From DASPPM01 sp052143835 (GTDB lineage: Bacteria; Pseudomonadota; Alphaproteobacteria; JACZXZ01): DNA of 64,000 nucleotides. Position numbers and translations under genes: made by a program. Of this stretch, positions 14,573 to 23,577 are shown in pieces (position 1 is the first letter of the stretch; each line of letters opens with the position of its first letter). The DNA lies in NCBI GenBank assembly GCA_052143835.1, contig JBKQRV010000187.1, positions 1 to 64,000 on the forward strand. The letters are read 5' to 3'. A model generated the notes under the pieces. That model made no database searches. It was given only the letters and a program-made list of their open reading frames with translations, and was not told where the DNA came from.

Positions 14573-17520
14573 CGGCCCCTCCACCAGCGGCAGAGGCGGG
14601 CCCAGAGGCCGCCTCGCGGCCGGCCGCCGGCATGGCGGGCCAAGGCGGCGAAGAATTGTCCGATGATGACGCGCGCAGCACCGTCGAGGAGACGGCCGCC
14701 GATGGAGGCGACCTTGCCGCCGATCGCCGCCTCGTAGCGATAGGCAATGACCGTGCGGCCCGGCATCTCCTCGCTCAGCCTCACCTGGCCGACGCCGCGG
14801 CCGAAGCCGAGCGCCCCCTCGACAATACCGGTCAAGGTCACGGAGCGCGGCGGCTCGAGCTCGGAAAGCGAGATTTCGGCGCGATAAAGGCCCTTCACCG
14901 GGCCGATGCCGAGGGTGACCTCGGCCTTATACGCCGTGTCCGAGACCTTCTCGATCGCATGGGCGCCGGGGACGAGGGCGAGAAGTGCATTGGGGTCGAG
15001 CAGCGTGGCCCAGATTTTGGCCGCGGGGGCCGCGACACTCGCCTCGCCCTCGCCGAAGAGCCGGCGCTCGCCGGGGGCGGGTTCTCGCCGCGGGATGGCC
15101 GAGGCTTTCCGCGCGGGCTCGCGCTCCGGACCGTAAAGATGCTCCGCCAGGCGCGCCGGCAGGAGCGGCAGTGCCACATCGGCGACGCCGAGCGCATCGG
15201 CCACGGCATTGGCGATGCAGACGGGGGTCGACATGCAATTGCCCTCGCCCACGCCCTTGGCGCCGAGCGGCGTTAAGGGCGAGGGCGTCTCGTAATGGAG
15301 GACGAGGGGTGCCGGCACCTCCATCACCGTGGGGATCAGATAATCGGCGAGCGTGCCCGAGAGGAAGCTGCCGTCCGAGCCATAGACGTGCTCTTCCAGG
15401 AGGGCCGCACCCAAGGCTTGGGCGAAGCCGCCATTGACCTGGCCCGCGACCATGGCCGGATGCAGGATGCGGCCGCAATCATGCAGGCTGACATAGCGCT
15501 CGATCCTCACCTCGGCCGTGACCCGGTCGACCTCGACGGCGCATATGTCGAAGATGAAGCCGTGACAAAGCGAGCTGTTGATCTCGTCGGCCTCACTCGG
15601 TGCCGTCAGCTCGGGCGGCGTCCAGAACACGGTCTCGCGGATCGCGGCATCGCTCTCGGACGGGAGCGTCCCCGGCGCCCAATGGCTGACGGCGGCGAGC
15701 CGGGTGAAGGAGACCGCATTGTCGGGATTGGCGCGCGCGCGCACGCGCCCCTCGGCGAAGACGACTTCGGCCGCCGGCACGTTGAGCTGGGCCGCAGCGA
15801 TGCGCGCCAGGCGCTCGCGCAGCCGCGTCGCGGCCAAGTGGGTGGCGCCGGCGACGGCGGGCGCGAAGCGGCTCGAGTAATTGCCCGACGCGATCGACCA
15901 GGCATCCTTGGCGGTGTCGACGTCGGTCACGACGCGGATGTCGTCGGGCCGCAGGCCGAGCGCGTCGGCCGCGACCTGCGACAGCACGGTGCGGTGGCCT
16001 TGGCCTTGCGGCACCGAGGCGACGTGGACGCTCACCGAGCCGAGCGGGTCGAGACTGACTGTAGCGGTCGCTTGCGCGCCGTTCTTGGGGCCGGCGCGGC
16101 GGCGTTCGGCGGCACTCAGGACCGTGGTGATATAGCCCATGTTGGATACGCTCGGCTCCACCACCGCGGCGTAGCCGATGCCGTAGAGCCGCCCTTCTGC
16201 CCGCGCCTCCTCGCGGCGCTGGAGGAGCTCCTCGATGCCGCCCTCGGCGAGCGCCTTGGCCATAGCCGCGGGATAATCGCCCGAATCGAGGAGCGCCCCG
16301 GTCGCGGTGCGGTAGGGAAAATCCTCGGGGCGTACGAGATTGCGGCGGATCACCGCGAGGGGGTCGAGATGGAGCTCGGCCGCGATGCGCTGCACCAGCC
16401 GCTCCAGCGGGAAATAGACCTGCGGCCCGCCGAAGCCGCGGTTGAGCCCGCTCGGCATCTTGTTGGTGAGCACGACGCGGTTCTTGATCGAGACATGGCG
16501 GATGTCGTAGGCGCCGGTCATGTTGCCGTGCATGCGGTAGAGCGTCGCCGGCTCGGGTGCCCTCAAATGCGCGCCGCAATCCTCGATCTGGTCCCAGGCG
16601 AGCGCCAGGATGCGGCCGTCGTCGGCGAAGGCGGCCTCGAGCCGCGTGAAGCGGTTGGTGGCAGAGGTCGAGGCCGCGAGATGCTCGAGCCGATCCTCGA
16701 TCCATTTGACCGGCCGGCCGGCCACGCGCGCGGCGAGTGCGATCAGCACGATATAGGGGAAGACACCCTGCTTGACCCCGAAGCTGCCTCCCGAGTCGGG
16801 CGGCGTGCGCAACCGCAGGCGATTGCCAGGCACCTTGAGCGCGCGCGCGATGACCGCGTGAATGCTGAAGGGGCCCTGGAAATTGGCCGTCACGTCATAG
16901 GCGTCGAGGCCGGGGTCGTATTCCGCGATCACGCCATAGGTCTCGATCGGCGTGCAGGCGTTGCGCGGATAATTAACCTCGATCGCGAGCCGGCGCGGCG
17001 CCGCCCTGAAGGTGCGGTCCGGATCGCCGTAGCGGAAGGAGCGCTCGCTCGCGAGGTTGCCGCCGAGGCCCGGATGCAGCACCGGCGCCTCCGGCGCCAA
17101 GGCCGCGCGCGGATCGACGACCGCGGCGAGCGGCCGGTAGTGCGGCTCGATGAGATCGAGCGCGTCCTCCGCCACGTAGCGGTCGCGCGCCACCACCACC
17201 GCGACAGGCTCGCCGACATAGCGCACCCGGTCGGTGGCGATCGGCCAGCATTCGATCGGCGCCTTCACGCCGACGACGAGGCTGGCGCTTCTCGCCTGCA
17301 CGTCAGCGCCGGTGAGCACGGCGGCGACGCCGGGCAAGGCCCGCGCGCGCGCCGTCTCGATGGTGGCGATCTCGGCATGGGCATGAGGCGAGCGCAGGAT
17401 CGCGGCATGGAGCGTGCCGGGCGGGACGCCGAGATCGTCGATGAAGCGGCCGCGCCCGCTCAAAAGCGCCGCGTCCTCCACGCGCGGAAGCGAGCGCCCG
17501 ATCCAAGGTGCGCCCTCCAT
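14569..17520 (-). CDS. molybdopterin-binding large subunit fused to CoxG-like SRPBCC domain
   Basis: This is a 983-residue fusion. Residues 1 to about 780 are the catalytic subunit of a xanthine-dehydrogenase-family hydroxylase, with the SGGSFGVKQG and VPQGQGHRT molybdopterin contacts and the active-site glutamate in GAKGVGEGNCMS. From about residue 817 to the end there is a separate SRPBCC domain beginning GERRLFGEGEASVAAPAAKIW, like CoxG (carbon monoxide dehydrogenase subunit G), which helps anchor or mature Mo-CODH. The CODH active-site loop AYRCSFR is replaced by LNRGFGGPQ, so this is not a CO dehydrogenase. It is the first gene of the operon that continues to UbiD. The substrate is likely an organic acid or N-heterocycle. 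Confidence 0.88.
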   Translation of the reverse strand: MEGAPWIGRSLPRVEDAALLSGRGRFIDDLGVPPGTLHAAILRSPHAHAEIATIETARARALPGVAAVLTGADVQARSASLVVGVKAPIECWPIATDRVRYVGEPVAVVVARDRYVAEDALDLIEPHYRPLAAVVDPRAALAPEAPVLHPGLGGNLASERSFRYGDPDRTFRAAPRRLAIEVNYPRNACTPIETYGVIAEYDPGLDAYDVTANFQGPFSIHAVIARALKVPGNRLRLRTPPDSGGSFGVKQGVFPYIVLIALAARVAGRPVKWIEDRLEHLAASTSATNRFTRLEAAFADDGRILALAWDQIEDCGAHLRAPEPATLYRMHGNMTGAYDIRHVSIKNRVVLTNKMPSGLNRGFGGPQVYFPLERLVQRIAAELHLDPLAVIRRNLVRPEDFPYRTATGALLDSGDYPAAMAKALAEGGIEELLQRREEARAEGRLYGIGYAAVVEPSVSNMGYITTVLSAAERRRAGPKNGAQATATVSLDPLGSVSVHVASVPQGQGHRTVLSQVAADALGLRPDDIRVVTDVDTAKDAWSIASGNYSSRFAPAVAGATHLAATRLRERLARIAAAQLNVPAAEVVFAEGRVRARANPDNAVSFTRLAAVSHWAPGTLPSESDAAIRETVFWTPPELTAPSEADEINSSLCHGFIFDICAVEVDRVTAEVRIERYVSLHDCGRILHPAMVAGQVNGGFAQALGAALLEEHVYGSDGSFLSGTLADYLIPTVMEVPAPLVLHYETPSPLTPLGAKGVGEGNCMSTPVCIANAVADALGVADVALPLLPARLAEHLYGPEREPARKASAIPRREPAPGERRLFGEGEASVAAPAAKIWATLLDPNALLALVPGAHAIEKVSDTAYKAEVTLGIGPVKGLYRAEISLSELEPPRSVTLTGIVEGALGFGRGVGQVRLSEEMPGRTVIAYRYEAAIGGKVASIGGRLLDGAARVIIGQFFAALARHAGGRPRGGLWARLCRWWRGR

Positions 17521-17819
17521 GCGCTCAGCCCGCCGCGCCGGAGCCGCGCGCGCTCAGGCGCGCGATGGTGCGCGCCCGGCTCGGGTCATGGCCTTGGACA
17601 TCGCGCATCTCGCGCTTTCCGCAGCGGTTCGGGCAAGCTGCCGAGATCATGCCGAAGCGTCCCGCTCCCTCGTTTTGCACGGCCGCCGGTCCGGGCCGGC
17701 GCTCAAGACGCCAGTCTAGCAAAAGCCTAGGGCGAAGATAGGCCAAGCGATGCGGGCTGCCTTACCTTAGCGTCTCATTTTGCCGCCTGGTGCCTAGGCG
17801 GGGCCGGCACCGACCGCCC
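17521..17819. other. intergenic region upstream of the molybdenum hydroxylase operon
   Basis: No gene is supported here. The minus-strand promoter of the operon starting at 17520 must lie in it. It contains the element CTAG-CAAAAGCCTAG (17716-17730), which shares an 11-mer with the hairpin at the left window edge and is a candidate regulator site. The right half is the downstream region of the di-haem oxidoreductase, which is on the same strand; no clear terminator hairpin with a T-run is visible. Confidence 0.4.
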
Positions 17820-19142
17820 TCAAAGCTGCTCCAGGAAGGCGATGAGCGCCGCGCGCTCCTCCCGGCTCATGCGGCGGAAGGCCTCGCGTGCGGCGGCGGC
17901 CTCGCCGCCATGCCAGAGGATCGCCTCGGCCGGCCCCCGCGCGCGGCCGTCGTGGAGCAGGAACTCGTGGTCGCTGACGCTCTTGGTAAGACCGAGGCCC
18001 CAAAGCGGTGCCGTGCGCCAGCTGCTGCCGCTGGCCTCATATTCCGGCCGCTTGTCGGCGAGACCAGCACCCATGTCGTGGACGAGCAAATCCGTATAGG
18101 GGTGGATGAGCTGGTGCGCGAGTGCTGGATCGGGATCGTCTCCCGTCTCGAGCGTGGGGCGATGGCAGGCGCCGCAGGCGGCCGCTTCGAAGAGCGCCTC
18201 GCCGCGCTTCACTTCCGGCTCCTCCGGCCGGCGCGGCGCCGGGGGCGCCAAGCGGGCGACGAAGAACGTCACGGCTGCGAGGAAATCCTCGCCGATCTTG
18301 GGATGGCGCGGTGCCGCCGCGGCCGCGGCGCGGCAGGCACGCTCGATCTCGGTGCAGTCGTTCTCGGGGTAGAAGGGGTTGGTGATGCCGATGTCGCGGT
18401 TGAAGGCGTTGGCGACCTGTTGCTCGAGGCTGGGCAAACCCGCCTTCCAGCCGAAGCGGCCGAGGCGCACGCCTTTTGCGGCGATGTCGAAGACGCGGTT
18501 CGGGCGGCCGCGCACTTGGCCCTTCGACTTTTCTTCGGCCGCGAGCGCCTCGATCGTCGCATCAGGGACCGCCTCGAGCAGCCCGAGGCCCACGAGCGGG
18601 GGTGCGGCGCGCACCGAGAAGAGGGCGTTCTTGCCGAGCGGGCCGAAGGCGAGATCGGCGAAGCGGTAGCGCGGCGCGCGCAAACGATAGGGCTCGCCGT
18701 CGGCGAAGCGGCCCTTGATCTCGCGATAGCTCACCACCACGCGCCCCTCGCTCGGAACCCCGGGCACGGCATTGCGATCGAGCTGGTCGCCGTAGAGGGG
18801 GTGCGGCAAGGGTGCGCCGAAAGCGCCGCGTCCCGGCACGCTCAGGCGCACCGTCATCGAGATCATCGGGTAGGCCGGCTTCCTCGGCGGCTCGCCGCGG
18901 CCGGCGTTGCTGTGGCAGCCGTCGCAGGAAAGACGGTCGAAGAGCGGCCCGATGCCGTCGAGGCCGGGCACGGGTCCGGGAGCGATCGCCCAATCATGCT
19001 CGAAGAGCCGGTGTCCAAGGGCGAAGCGCTCGGCCGCCGCACCCTCGAGGCTGCCGAGCGCGTGCTCGAAGGCACCCCGTGCCGGCTCGACGTCTTGGGC
19101 AAGGCCCGCCGCCTCCGACAAGGCGAGAAGGACAAGCGCCAA
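17820..19142 (-). CDS. di-haem oxidoreductase family protein (DHOR, DUF1111)
   Basis: This is a c-type cytochrome of about 440 residues, periplasmic by inference, with two haem attachment motifs: CDGCH at about residues 73-77 and CGACH at 323-327. Its layout matches the di-haem oxidoreductase (putative thiol oxidoreductase) family. The first in-frame start is TTG at 19142, giving a hydrophobic leader, ALVLLALSEAAGLAQ, without a positive n-region. Reading in frame upstream adds I-R-R-A-L-L-P, which would complete a signal peptide, and an AAGGAGGAG site at 19174-19182 is placed for a start near the ATC at 19161-19163. The true start may therefore be unconventional. It lies directly after putA. 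Confidence 0.8.
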   Translation of the reverse strand: MALVLLALSEAAGLAQDVEPARGAFEHALGSLEGAAAERFALGHRLFEHDWAIAPGPVPGLDGIGPLFDRLSCDGCHSNAGRGEPPRKPAYPMISMTVRLSVPGRGAFGAPLPHPLYGDQLDRNAVPGVPSEGRVVVSYREIKGRFADGEPYRLRAPRYRFADLAFGPLGKNALFSVRAAPPLVGLGLLEAVPDATIEALAAEEKSKGQVRGRPNRVFDIAAKGVRLGRFGWKAGLPSLEQQVANAFNRDIGITNPFYPENDCTEIERACRAAAAAAPRHPKIGEDFLAAVTFFVARLAPPAPRRPEEPEVKRGEALFEAAACGACHRPTLETGDDPDPALAHQLIHPYTDLLVHDMGAGLADKRPEYEASGSSWRTAPLWGLGLTKSVSDHEFLLHDGRARGPAEAILWHGGEAAAAREAFRRMSREERAALIAFLEQL

Positions 19143-19167
19143 GGGGAGGAGTGCCCTGCGGATGGTC

Positions 19168-22100
19168 TCAGTCCTCCTCCTTGAGCGACATCAGCGTGGC
19201 GTTCCCCCCTTGCGCCGTGGTGTTGACGCTGAGCGTGCGCTCGACCGCGAAGCGGTGGAGATAATAAGGCCCCCCGGCCTTGGGCCCCGTGCCCGAGAGT
19301 CCCTCGCCGCCGAAAGGCTGCACGCCGACCACCGCACCGATCATGTTGCGGTTGACGTAGGCGTTGCCGACGCGCGCGCGCCGGGCGACGCGCTCGACCG
19401 TGCTGTCGATGCGGCTGTGGACGCCGAGCGTCAAACCGTAGCCCGTGCGGTTGATCGCGTCGATCGTCTCGTCAAGCCGCTCCGCCTTGTAGCGCACCAC
19501 GTGGAGGATGGGACCGAACACCTCGCGCTCGAGGCGTGCGATGCCGTCGATCTCGAAGGCTGCGGGCGCGACGAAGCTCCCGTGCGCGCAAGCCTCGCCG
19601 AGGGCGGCGCGGCCGATGAGCCGGCCTTCGCGTTCCATGCGCGCGGCGTGCGCCTCGAGCATCGCCTTGGCGTCCTCGTCGATCACCGGGCCCACGTCGG
19701 TCGAGAGCAGTGCCGGGTCGCCGACGGCAAGCTCGGCGATGGCGCCCGCGAGCATGTCGAGAAGCTTCGGCGCCAGCTCCTCCTGCACGAAGAGCACGCG
19801 CAGCGCCGAGCAGCGCTGGCCTGCACTCTGGAAGGCGGATGCCAAAACGTCCGCCACCACCTGCTCGGCGAGGGCCGAGCTGTCGACGATCATGGCATTC
19901 TGCCCGCCCGTCTCCGCGATGAGGGGCAGAATCGGACCGCGCCGCGCCGCGAGTGCGCGTTGGATCGCGCGCGCGGTCTCGGTCGAGCCGGTGAAAACCA
20001 CGCCCGCGGTGCGCGCATCCGCCACGAGCGCAGCACCGACCGCCTCGCCCGTGCCCGGGAGGAGCTGGAGCGCATCGGCCGGAACGCCCGCCTGATGGAA
20101 GAGCTCGACCGCGCGCGCGGCGATGAGCGGGGTCTGCTCCGCCGGCTTGGCGACGACGGCATTGCCGGCGGCGAGTGCCGCCGCGATCTGGCCGGTGAAG
20201 ATGGCGAGCGGGAAATTCCACGGGCTGATGCAGACGAAGACGCCGCGACCGTGGAGCGAGAGCTCGTTGCGCTCGCCGGTCGGGCCGGGCAGGGGGTGCG
20301 GAAGTGCAAACTCGAGCCGCGCGCGGTGCGCGTAGTAGCGGCAGAAATCGGCGGCCTCGCGCACCTCGGCCACGGCGTCGGGAATCGTCTTCCCGGCCTC
20401 ACGCACGGCAAGCGCCATGAGCTCGGCCATGTGCCGCTCGTAGAGCTCGGCCACGCGCTCGAGGAGCGCCGCACGCTCGCCGGCCGGCGTGTCGTTCCAC
20501 AAGGGGAAGCTGACCTGTGCCCGCGCGAGCGCGTCCTCGATGTCCGCCCCTTCCGCCTCGCGCACGTGGCCGACGATGCGGCGCCGGTCGGCCGGATCCT
20601 GCACGGCCCGGCTCTGGCCCCGGCGCTTGACTCCGCCGATGAGGGGAGCCGACTGCCAGCCCGCCGCCGCCGCGCGCGCCATCGCGTCCGCCAGCGGCGC
20701 GAGCACGCTCGCATCGGAGAGGTCGGGACCCGCCGAGTTGAGCCGCTCGGGAAGATAGAGCGCGCGCGGGAGCGGGATATGCGGATGCGGCTTTTGAGCG
20801 AGCTTGCGCAGGCGCGCCGCGGGGTCGGCGACGATCTCGTCGATGGGGGCGGCCTCGTCCACGATGCGATTCACGAAGGAGGTGTTGGCGCCGTTCTCGA
20901 GCAGGCGGCGCACGAGATAGGGCAGCAGATCCTCGTGGCTCCCCACGGGGGCGTAGATTCGGCACGGAACATTGAGCCCGCCCGTGCCCACCACCTGCTC
21001 GTAGAGCGCCTCGCCCATGCCGTGGAGGCGCTGGAACTCGAAATCGCGATCGTTGCCGGCGAACTCGAGGACGGCAGCAAGCGTGTGCGCATTGTGCGTG
21101 GCGAACTGGGGATAGAACGCGTGCCTGTCGGCGAGGAGCCGCCGCGCCGCCGCGAGGTAGGAGACGTCGGTCGCGACCTTGCGCGTGAAGACGGGATAGC
21201 CGTCGAGCCCACGCTCCTGGGCGCGCTTGATCTCGCTGTCCCAATAGGCGCCCTTGACGAGGCGCACCATGAGCCGGCGCTTGGCCCCGCGCGCAAGCGC
21301 TGCGAGCCAGTCGATGACGGCGAGCGTGCGCTTCTGATAGGCCTGCACGGCGAGCCCGAGGCCGTCCCAGCCGGCGAGGCTCGCCTCGCGCGCCAGTGCC
21401 TCGAAGACCTCGAGCGAAAGCTCGAGCCGGTCCATTTCCTCGGCGTCGATGGTCATGCCGATGCCGGCCGCGCGCGCGTGGCGCGAGAGCGCCAGCACGC
21501 GCGGGACGAGCTCGCCCAGCACGCGCTCGCGCTGCGCCAGCTCATAGCGCGGATGGAGGGCCGAGAGCTTGACCGAGATGCCGGGCGCTGCGATCGGGCC
21601 GCGGCCGGCGGCGGCCTGGCCAAGGGCCGCGATCGCGCGGTCGTAGGACTCGAGATAGCGCTCCGCATCGCGTGCCGTGCGCGCCGCCTCGCCCAGCATG
21701 TCGTAGGAATGGCGGTAGCCGAGCCCCTCCTCCGCCTTGGCGCGCTCGAGCGCCTCTTGGATGGTGCGGCCCATGACGAACTGGCCGCCCAGGATGCGCA
21801 TCGCCTGAAACATGGCCTGGCGGATGAGGGGCTCGCCGCTCCGCGCCACGAGGCGGCCGAAGATCGCACCCAGCTCGCGCTCGCGATGATCGGCGAGCCG
21901 GACGACGCGCCCCGTGAGCATGAGGGCCCAGGTCGAGGCGTTCACGAAGATCGACTCGCTCTTGCCGAGGTGGCGCTCCCAATCGGCGATGCGCAGCTTG
22001 TCGTGGATGAGCCGGTCCGCCGTCTCGGCGTCGGGAATGCGCAGGAGCGCCTCGGCAAGGCACATGAGCACCACGCCCTCCTGGCTCGAGAGCGCGTACT

Positions 22101-22374
22101 CGTGCAGGAAGGCATCGAGCCCGCCGCGCCCCACCCGCCGGCGCCGCACCTCGGCGACGAGCACCCGCGCCCGCGCCGCGATGCGGTCGAGCGCATCCGG
22201 CGCCAGCTCGAGCTCGGCCAAGAGGCGCTCGTCCACCGCGGTCTCGTCGGCCCGGTAATCGGCCGCGAGCGCCGCCCAAAGCGGATCGGCGCGCGCGGGC
22301 GGTTCGCGGAAGATCATCGGCGGCGGGGTGAGGTCGTTGGGCATGGACGTCTCTCGGCGCTGAGGCGGCCCCAT
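19168..22374 (-). CDS. putA: bifunctional proline dehydrogenase / delta-1-pyrroline-5-carboxylate dehydrogenase
   Basis: This protein of about 1068 residues oxidises proline to glutamate in two steps. The N-terminal half is the FAD-dependent PRODH barrel, with segments such as GYRHSYDMLGEAA, MVRLVKGAYWDSEIKRA and FATHNAHT. The C-terminal half is the NAD-dependent aldehyde dehydrogenase, with FVCISPWNFPLAIFTGQ, the ETGGQNAMIVD glutamate and the catalytic cysteine in SAGQRCSALR. It lacks the N-terminal ribbon-helix-helix domain of E. coli PutA, so it should not repress its own gene. An ATG at 22344 (MPNDLTP) is an alternative start. The di-haem oxidoreductase gene follows immediately and may be co-translated. 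Confidence 0.95.
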   Translation of the reverse strand: MGPPQRRETSMPNDLTPPPMIFREPPARADPLWAALAADYRADETAVDERLLAELELAPDALDRIAARARVLVAEVRRRRVGRGGLDAFLHEYALSSQEGVVLMCLAEALLRIPDAETADRLIHDKLRIADWERHLGKSESIFVNASTWALMLTGRVVRLADHRERELGAIFGRLVARSGEPLIRQAMFQAMRILGGQFVMGRTIQEALERAKAEEGLGYRHSYDMLGEAARTARDAERYLESYDRAIAALGQAAAGRGPIAAPGISVKLSALHPRYELAQRERVLGELVPRVLALSRHARAAGIGMTIDAEEMDRLELSLEVFEALAREASLAGWDGLGLAVQAYQKRTLAVIDWLAALARGAKRRLMVRLVKGAYWDSEIKRAQERGLDGYPVFTRKVATDVSYLAAARRLLADRHAFYPQFATHNAHTLAAVLEFAGNDRDFEFQRLHGMGEALYEQVVGTGGLNVPCRIYAPVGSHEDLLPYLVRRLLENGANTSFVNRIVDEAAPIDEIVADPAARLRKLAQKPHPHIPLPRALYLPERLNSAGPDLSDASVLAPLADAMARAAAAGWQSAPLIGGVKRRGQSRAVQDPADRRRIVGHVREAEGADIEDALARAQVSFPLWNDTPAGERAALLERVAELYERHMAELMALAVREAGKTIPDAVAEVREAADFCRYYAHRARLEFALPHPLPGPTGERNELSLHGRGVFVCISPWNFPLAIFTGQIAAALAAGNAVVAKPAEQTPLIAARAVELFHQAGVPADALQLLPGTGEAVGAALVADARTAGVVFTGSTETARAIQRALAARRGPILPLIAETGGQNAMIVDSSALAEQVVADVLASAFQSAGQRCSALRVLFVQEELAPKLLDMLAGAIAELAVGDPALLSTDVGPVIDEDAKAMLEAHAARMEREGRLIGRAALGEACAHGSFVAPAAFEIDGIARLEREVFGPILHVVRYKAERLDETIDAINRTGYGLTLGVHSRIDSTVERVARRARVGNAYVNRNMIGAVVGVQPFGGEGLSGTGPKAGGPYYLHRFAVERTLSVNTTAQGGNATLMSLKEED

Positions 22375-22451
22375 TCATACTCCGGACGAGGCCCAACGCC
22401 AACCGGCGCAAATCGCCCTTGGTGCTTGCCTAAACCAATGCGATGCCCGTT

Positions 22452-22468
22452 GTTCCGAAATCTGGAAC
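22452..22468. promoter_or_regulatory. likely HigA operator/promoter of the higBA pair
   Basis: A perfect 5-bp inverted repeat, GTTCC-N7-GGAAC, lies 16 bp before the higB start. A promoter-like ATGCTAGGCT follows at 22469-22478. Antitoxins of this type usually bind such short palindromes to repress their own operon, so this is a reasonable operator by position and form. Confidence 0.5.
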
Positions 22469-22483
22469 ATGCTAGGCTGACCG

Positions 22484-22801
22484 ATGATCATCGTCGGGTT
22501 CGATCTGATCACCGCGCTGATCGCCCGAGAGAGACGCAATCGGCCTCAACAAGGCAAGACCCTTGATCGCAGAATCGCAGCATGGAAGCGCGAGGTGGAG
22601 CACGCGGTATGGACAAATCCAATGGACATCAAAGCAGTCTTCGGAAGCGCAGACGTCGTGGGCAATAACCGCGTCGTCTTCGATATTTGCGGCAATAACT
22701 ACCGCTTGGTCGTGCACTTCAACTACGTCGCCGGCGTTGCACGCATCCGGTTCGCAGGTACGCACATGGAATATGACAGGATCGACGCCACAAATGTGTA
22801 A
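22484..22801 (+). CDS. higB: HigB-type mRNA interferase toxin
   Basis: This is a 105-residue toxin of the HigB family (RelE-like fold), expected to cleave mRNA at the ribosome. The family pattern is clear: AWKREVEHAVWTNPMDIKAVFGSADV, then NNRVVFDICGNNYRLVVHFNY and the C-terminal RIRFAGTHMEYDRID. It is followed after 3 bp by its HigA-like antitoxin and preceded by a short palindrome. Base composition is less GC-rich than the surrounding metabolic genes, consistent with a mobile module. Confidence 0.85.
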   Translation: MIIVGFDLITALIARERRNRPQQGKTLDRRIAAWKREVEHAVWTNPMDIKAVFGSADVVGNNRVVFDICGNNYRLVVHFNYVAGVARIRFAGTHMEYDRIDATNV

Positions 22802-22804
22802 ATC

Positions 22805-23164
22805 ATGCTGAAACCGATCAAGACGCGCAAACAGCATAAAGCCGCTCTCAAGCGCATCGACCGGCTTATGGGCGCGGCTGCCGGCACAGCCGACGCGACA
22901 GAGCTGGAAGTCTTGGCGATACTCGTCGAGAAATTTGAGCGCGAAGCCTTTCCGATCGATCCGCCGACGCCGATCGATGCCATACGCTTCCGTATGGAGC
23001 AGATGGGCTATAGCCAAGCCGACTTGGCGCGCGTCCTTAGCAGCCGGAGTCGGGCGTCGGAGATCATGACCGGCTCGATCAAGCGTCTTTCGATCGGCAT
23101 GATCCGCCGACTGCACGATGAGTGGCACATTCCTGCCGACGTGTTGATCCGCGATGCCGCGTGA
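22805..23164 (+). CDS. higA: HigA-type helix-turn-helix antitoxin
   Basis: This is a 119-residue antitoxin with a C-terminal Cro/CI-type helix-turn-helix at about residues 63-105 (RFRMEQMGYSQADLARVLSS followed by a second helix containing RASEIMTG). The N-terminal half, ending ILVEKFEREAFPIDPPTPID, matches the HigA relatives that partner this HigB family. It starts 3 bp after the toxin stop, so the toxin-first order of the higBA class is kept. It is expected to neutralise HigB and repress the operon. Confidence 0.85.
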   Translation: MLKPIKTRKQHKAALKRIDRLMGAAAGTADATELEVLAILVEKFEREAFPIDPPTPIDAIRFRMEQMGYSQADLARVLSSRSRASEIMTGSIKRLSIGMIRRLHDEWHIPADVLIRDAA

Positions 23165-23210
23165 GCCGGCGAGGAGATCCAAGTCGTCGGCTATCATTGT
23201 GGAGAAGCTC

Positions 23211-23540
23211 ATGCCCGAGATGAGGGCTTTCCATGGCGTGCGCCCGGGCGTCGTGCTGAAGGACGAGTTGGAGGCACGCGGGCTCAGCGCCACCGCGTTC
23301 GGCTTGAGATTGCGTGTGCCGCCGCAGCGCATCCAGGAGATCGTCGCCGGGCGTCGCGCCATCACGCCTGAGACCGCTTTGCGCATCGGTCGTGCGCTCG
23401 GCACTGGCGCGCGGCTGTGGCTTGCCATGCAGCAGGCCTACAATCTGTGGAAGGCGGAGCAGGAGCACGGCGATCTTGTCCGCAAGGAGGTCGAGGCGGG
23501 CGAGCCGCTTGGACAAGGCACGAGGCGCTCCGCGACATAA
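23211..23540 (+). CDS. second HigA-family addiction-module antitoxin-like protein
   Basis: This is a helix-turn-helix protein of about 109 residues with the other HigA subfamily pattern: RPGVVLKDELEARGLSATAF, LRVPPQRIQEIVAGRRAITP and LRIGRALGTGARLWLAMQQAYNL. It lies right after higA, but no second toxin gene is seen on either side. I choose ATG 23211 because GGAGAAG precedes it closely; a start at 23154, overlapping higA, is also open. It could be an orphan left from a decayed TA pair or an extra regulator of the higBA operon. Confidence 0.75.
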   Translation: MPEMRAFHGVRPGVVLKDELEARGLSATAFGLRLRVPPQRIQEIVAGRRAITPETALRIGRALGTGARLWLAMQQAYNLWKAEQEHGDLVRKEVEAGEPLGQGTRRSAT

Positions 23541-23577
23541 CAGCCAAGTGGGGTTTCGCCTGCCGACGTGGCTTGCC

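Noticed and set aside
14569..17520. Carbon monoxide dehydrogenase cluster (coxMSL)
   Set aside because: The active-site loop AYRCSFR of true CO dehydrogenase is absent (LNRGFGGPQ here), and the neighbours are a CoA ligase, hydratase and UbiD gene.
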